From Pseudomonadota bacterium (GTDB taxonomy: Bacteria; Pseudomonadota; Alphaproteobacteria; Rhizobiales; Beijerinckiaceae): DNA of 8,777 nucleotides. The first letter of the stretch is position 1. Every line of letters starts with the position of its first letter. The DNA is taken from positions 1-8,777 of the forward strand of contig JAEXUU010000636.1 in assembly GCA_023452965.1 (NCBI GenBank). Direction: 5' to 3'. The notes beneath the pieces are model-generated. The model was not told where the DNA came from. It did no database searches and saw nothing but the letters and a program-made list of their open reading frames with translations. This document shows, in pieces, positions 7,136-8,777 of this stretch. Both the position numbers and the translations under genes were made by a program.

Positions 7136-8347
7136 TCAGCCGCAGCCGCTGTCCTCGCCCTTGCCCGCATTGAGGATCGGCCAGAAGCCGGCGAGCCAGA
7201 TCGCGAAAGACGCCGACCAGAGCAAGGCCGCCAGCGTGTAGTGCAGACCTGCCAGGCCGGCGCCGATGCCGAGTTCCGGCAGCGTTCGGACGAGGCCGGC
7301 GGCCGCCATCGCCGCCAGCGCGAGTTTGGCGGAGGCCGGCAGCACGAGGTCGCGCCCGCTATGGCGCAGGCCGGCGATGACGAAGACCGCCATCACCGCG
7401 AGCCCGAGCGCACCGACCGAGAGGAGGTGCAAGCCCGTCATCGGCGAGAGCGGGGCGCCGAGCCCGGAAAGGCCGATGGCGAGGAAGCCGAGCCCGCCAT
7501 AGGCGTTGGCGGCCGCGAGTGCCAGCACCTCCGCCCGCAGCACGGCGCGTCCGATGAACCACTCGGCCAGGCGGTCGAAGAAGGCCGCGGCCGCCGCCAA
7601 AGCGAGCCAGGCCGGGACAGCCGAGTCCGGCCAGAGCAGCGCCGCGGCAAGCTGGAGCGCGACCAGGCCGGCCGTCAGGTTCTGGCGGCCGGGGTGGGGG
7701 CGATAGGGCGTCGTCTCGCCGCTCGGATCGAGCGCATGGTTGACCACCACGACATTGATCCGGGCGATGGCGAGCGAGAGGAAGACCAGGAAGACGGCGA
7801 GCGCGGCATGCAGCAGCCGCCCGGAAAGCGCCGTCGCACCCGTCAGCCAGGCGGCGCGGATCGCGAGCTCGAGCAGCGCGAAGATGGCGACCCAGAGCGC
7901 GAAGGAGCCATGACGGGTGCTGCGGCGCGCGATCAGCGGCGCGGCGACGAAGAAGAACAGCAGCAGGAGAAAGGCAAGGTCGGTCGCCGCAGCTACGATG
8001 ATCAGCGCATCGGCGCCGGCGAGACCGATCAATCGGCCCGGCAGCCAGAGCCCGGCGAGCAGCAGCAAGGCCCTGCCGCTGCGGGCTTTCGTATCCGTCC
8101 ATTCCGGCATGGCCGAGGCGAGGAAGCCGGCGAGCGCCGCGCCATAGGTGCCGAAGATCATCTCATGGGCGTGCCATTGCCCGGGCGGAACCTCGCGCGC
8201 GAAGGGCAGGCCGAGGCCGAACAGCACGACCCAGGCGAGCGGCAGCAACACGGCATGGGCGGCCGCGAGCGGGAAGAACAGCTTGAGCCCTTCGGCGAGC
8301 AGGGGATGGCGGACGCTCCTGGCAGCGTCGATGCTGTGCTGGCTCAT
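7136..8347 (-). CDS. NnrS family polytopic membrane protein
   Basis: A 403-residue protein with about 12 hydrophobic segments, the usual size for NnrS. The hallmark WHAHEMIFG (58-66) is present with His59, His61 and Glu62, followed by GFLASAMPEWTD (74-85), equivalent to the family's usual GFLLTAVPNWTG. Later sites are LARP-free but contain GLHLLSVGALG with His307, and GLRHSGRDLVLP (326-337). NnrS of Rhodobacter is a heme- and copper-containing membrane protein linked to nitric oxide metabolism or protection; the precise role here is inferred. The middle region (RINVVVVNHALDPSGETTP, 196-214, then YRPHPGR) looks unlike the best-known NnrS proteins as I recall them. The ATG overlaps the stop of the upstream ABC ATPase (ATGA, 8344-8347), with GGGACAGGG just before it, so translation is probably coupled. 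The C-terminus ends GCG and may be cytoplasmic. Confidence 0.85.
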   Translation of the reverse strand: MSQHSIDAARSVRHPLLAEGLKLFFPLAAAHAVLLPLAWVVLFGLGLPFAREVPPGQWHAHEMIFGTYGAALAGFLASAMPEWTDTKARSGRALLLLAGLWLPGRLIGLAGADALIIVAAATDLAFLLLLFFFVAAPLIARRSTRHGSFALWVAIFALLELAIRAAWLTGATALSGRLLHAALAVFLVFLSLAIARINVVVVNHALDPSGETTPYRPHPGRQNLTAGLVALQLAAALLWPDSAVPAWLALAAAAAFFDRLAEWFIGRAVLRAEVLALAAANAYGGLGFLAIGLSGLGAPLSPMTGLHLLSVGALGLAVMAVFVIAGLRHSGRDLVLPASAKLALAAMAAAGLVRTLPELGIGAGLAGLHYTLAALLWSASFAIWLAGFWPILNAGKGEDSGCG

Positions 8348-8777
8348 GCCCTGTCCCGATCCGGGTCGAACAGCTCGGCGAAGGCGGGCTCGTGCATCCA
8401 GCCCTGGACCATCTCGAAGATCGCCCGGTCGTCGCGCGCGCCGGGCGTGCCCGCGATCGTTCGGTCGACGAGAATGCTGCCGTCGCGGCCGGACATGACG
8501 ACGATGCGGTGGGCCAGCCGCACCGCCTCCGAGAGATCGTGCGTGACGAACAGCGCCGAGAATTTCTCGCGCGCCGAGGCGGTGATGACGAGATCCTGCA
8601 GGACGCGCCGCAGGCCGACATCGACCGCCGTGAACGGCTCGTCGAAGAAGACCACCTCCGGATCGACCGCAAGCGCCCGGGCCACCGCCGCGCGCTGGCG
8701 CATGCCGCCGGAGAGCTCCGCCGGGTACTTGTCGAGATCGCGCGGGTGCAGGCCGACCTCGGCGGCGCGCGCCGCGG
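8344..8777 (-). CDS. ABC transporter ATP-binding protein, nitrate/sulfonate/taurine type, N-terminus outside window
   Basis: Only the C-terminal 143 or so codons are visible; the frame continues past the right edge, so the Walker A and Q-loop regions are missing. What is present is a canonical ABC ATPase: signature LSGGMRQR (8692-8715), Walker B VVFFDEP with catalytic Glu at 8638-8640, D-loop FTAVD, and switch histidine FVTHDLSEAV (His at 8539-8541). The sequence style (LSGGMRQRAAVARALAVDP, VTHDLSEAVRLAHRIVVM) fits the NrtD/SsuB/TauB group that supplies energy for uptake of nitrate, sulfonates, taurine or related small molecules. A single short tail follows, with no regulatory domain. The permease and binding protein are expected upstream, beyond the window. 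Its stop overlaps the NnrS start by four bases (ATGA). Substrate cannot be assigned from this piece. Confidence 0.9.
   Translation of the reverse strand, partial: AARAAEVGLHPRDLDKYPAELSGGMRQRAAVARALAVDPEVVFFDEPFTAVDVGLRRVLQDLVITASAREKFSALFVTHDLSEAVRLAHRIVVMSGRDGSILVDRTIAGTPGARDDRAIFEMVQGWMHEPAFAELFDPDRDRA

Noticed and set aside
6790..7241. Small plus-strand open frames across the HdeD start and the intergenic gap
   Set aside because: They overlap the supported HdeD gene or the NnrS end in antisense, and have no recognisable motif or convincing ribosome site.

Overview
The window is high-GC DNA, dense with genes and with G/C-biased third codon positions. Gene content and protein sequences suggest an alphaproteobacterium, probably of the Hyphomicrobiales (Bosea-like). 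That placement rests on codon bias, the NnrS and HdeD types, and a palindromic intergenic repeat that I recall from that order; it was not tested by search.

Plus strand, positions 2-4797: three genes that look like one operon. The first is the C-terminal part of a MrpD/NuoN-type proton-conducting membrane subunit, cut by the left edge. The second is another antiporter-like subunit, overlapping the first by ATGA. The third is an SLC13-type permease with two central TrkA-C (RCK_C) domains, read from a TTG start after a 36-base gap. The two antiporter-like proteins are probably the end of an Mrp-like cation/proton antiporter or complex-I-like membrane module whose small subunits lie upstream. 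The permease could use the ion gradient that module makes, or could be regulated by nucleotide or ions through its RCK_C domains.

Positions 4798-4862: a short convergent junction filled mostly by an imperfect palindrome (4805-4848).

Minus strand, positions 4863-6968: an HdeD/DUF308 membrane protein followed by a large membrane-anchored alpha/beta hydrolase, probably cotranscribed. A 167-base gap (6969-7135) upstream of hdeD holds a perfect -10-like hexamer and a 5'-leader hairpin.

Minus strand, positions 7136-8777: an ABC transporter ATPase of the nitrate/sulfonate/taurine type (cut by the right edge), coupled by an ATGA overlap to an NnrS-family membrane protein.

The most interesting observation is in the second antiporter-like subunit. 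The otherwise conserved TM5 glutamate is replaced by threonine, while a new glutamate appears in TM6. No defence system, mobile element, CRISPR array, tRNA or rRNA was seen.
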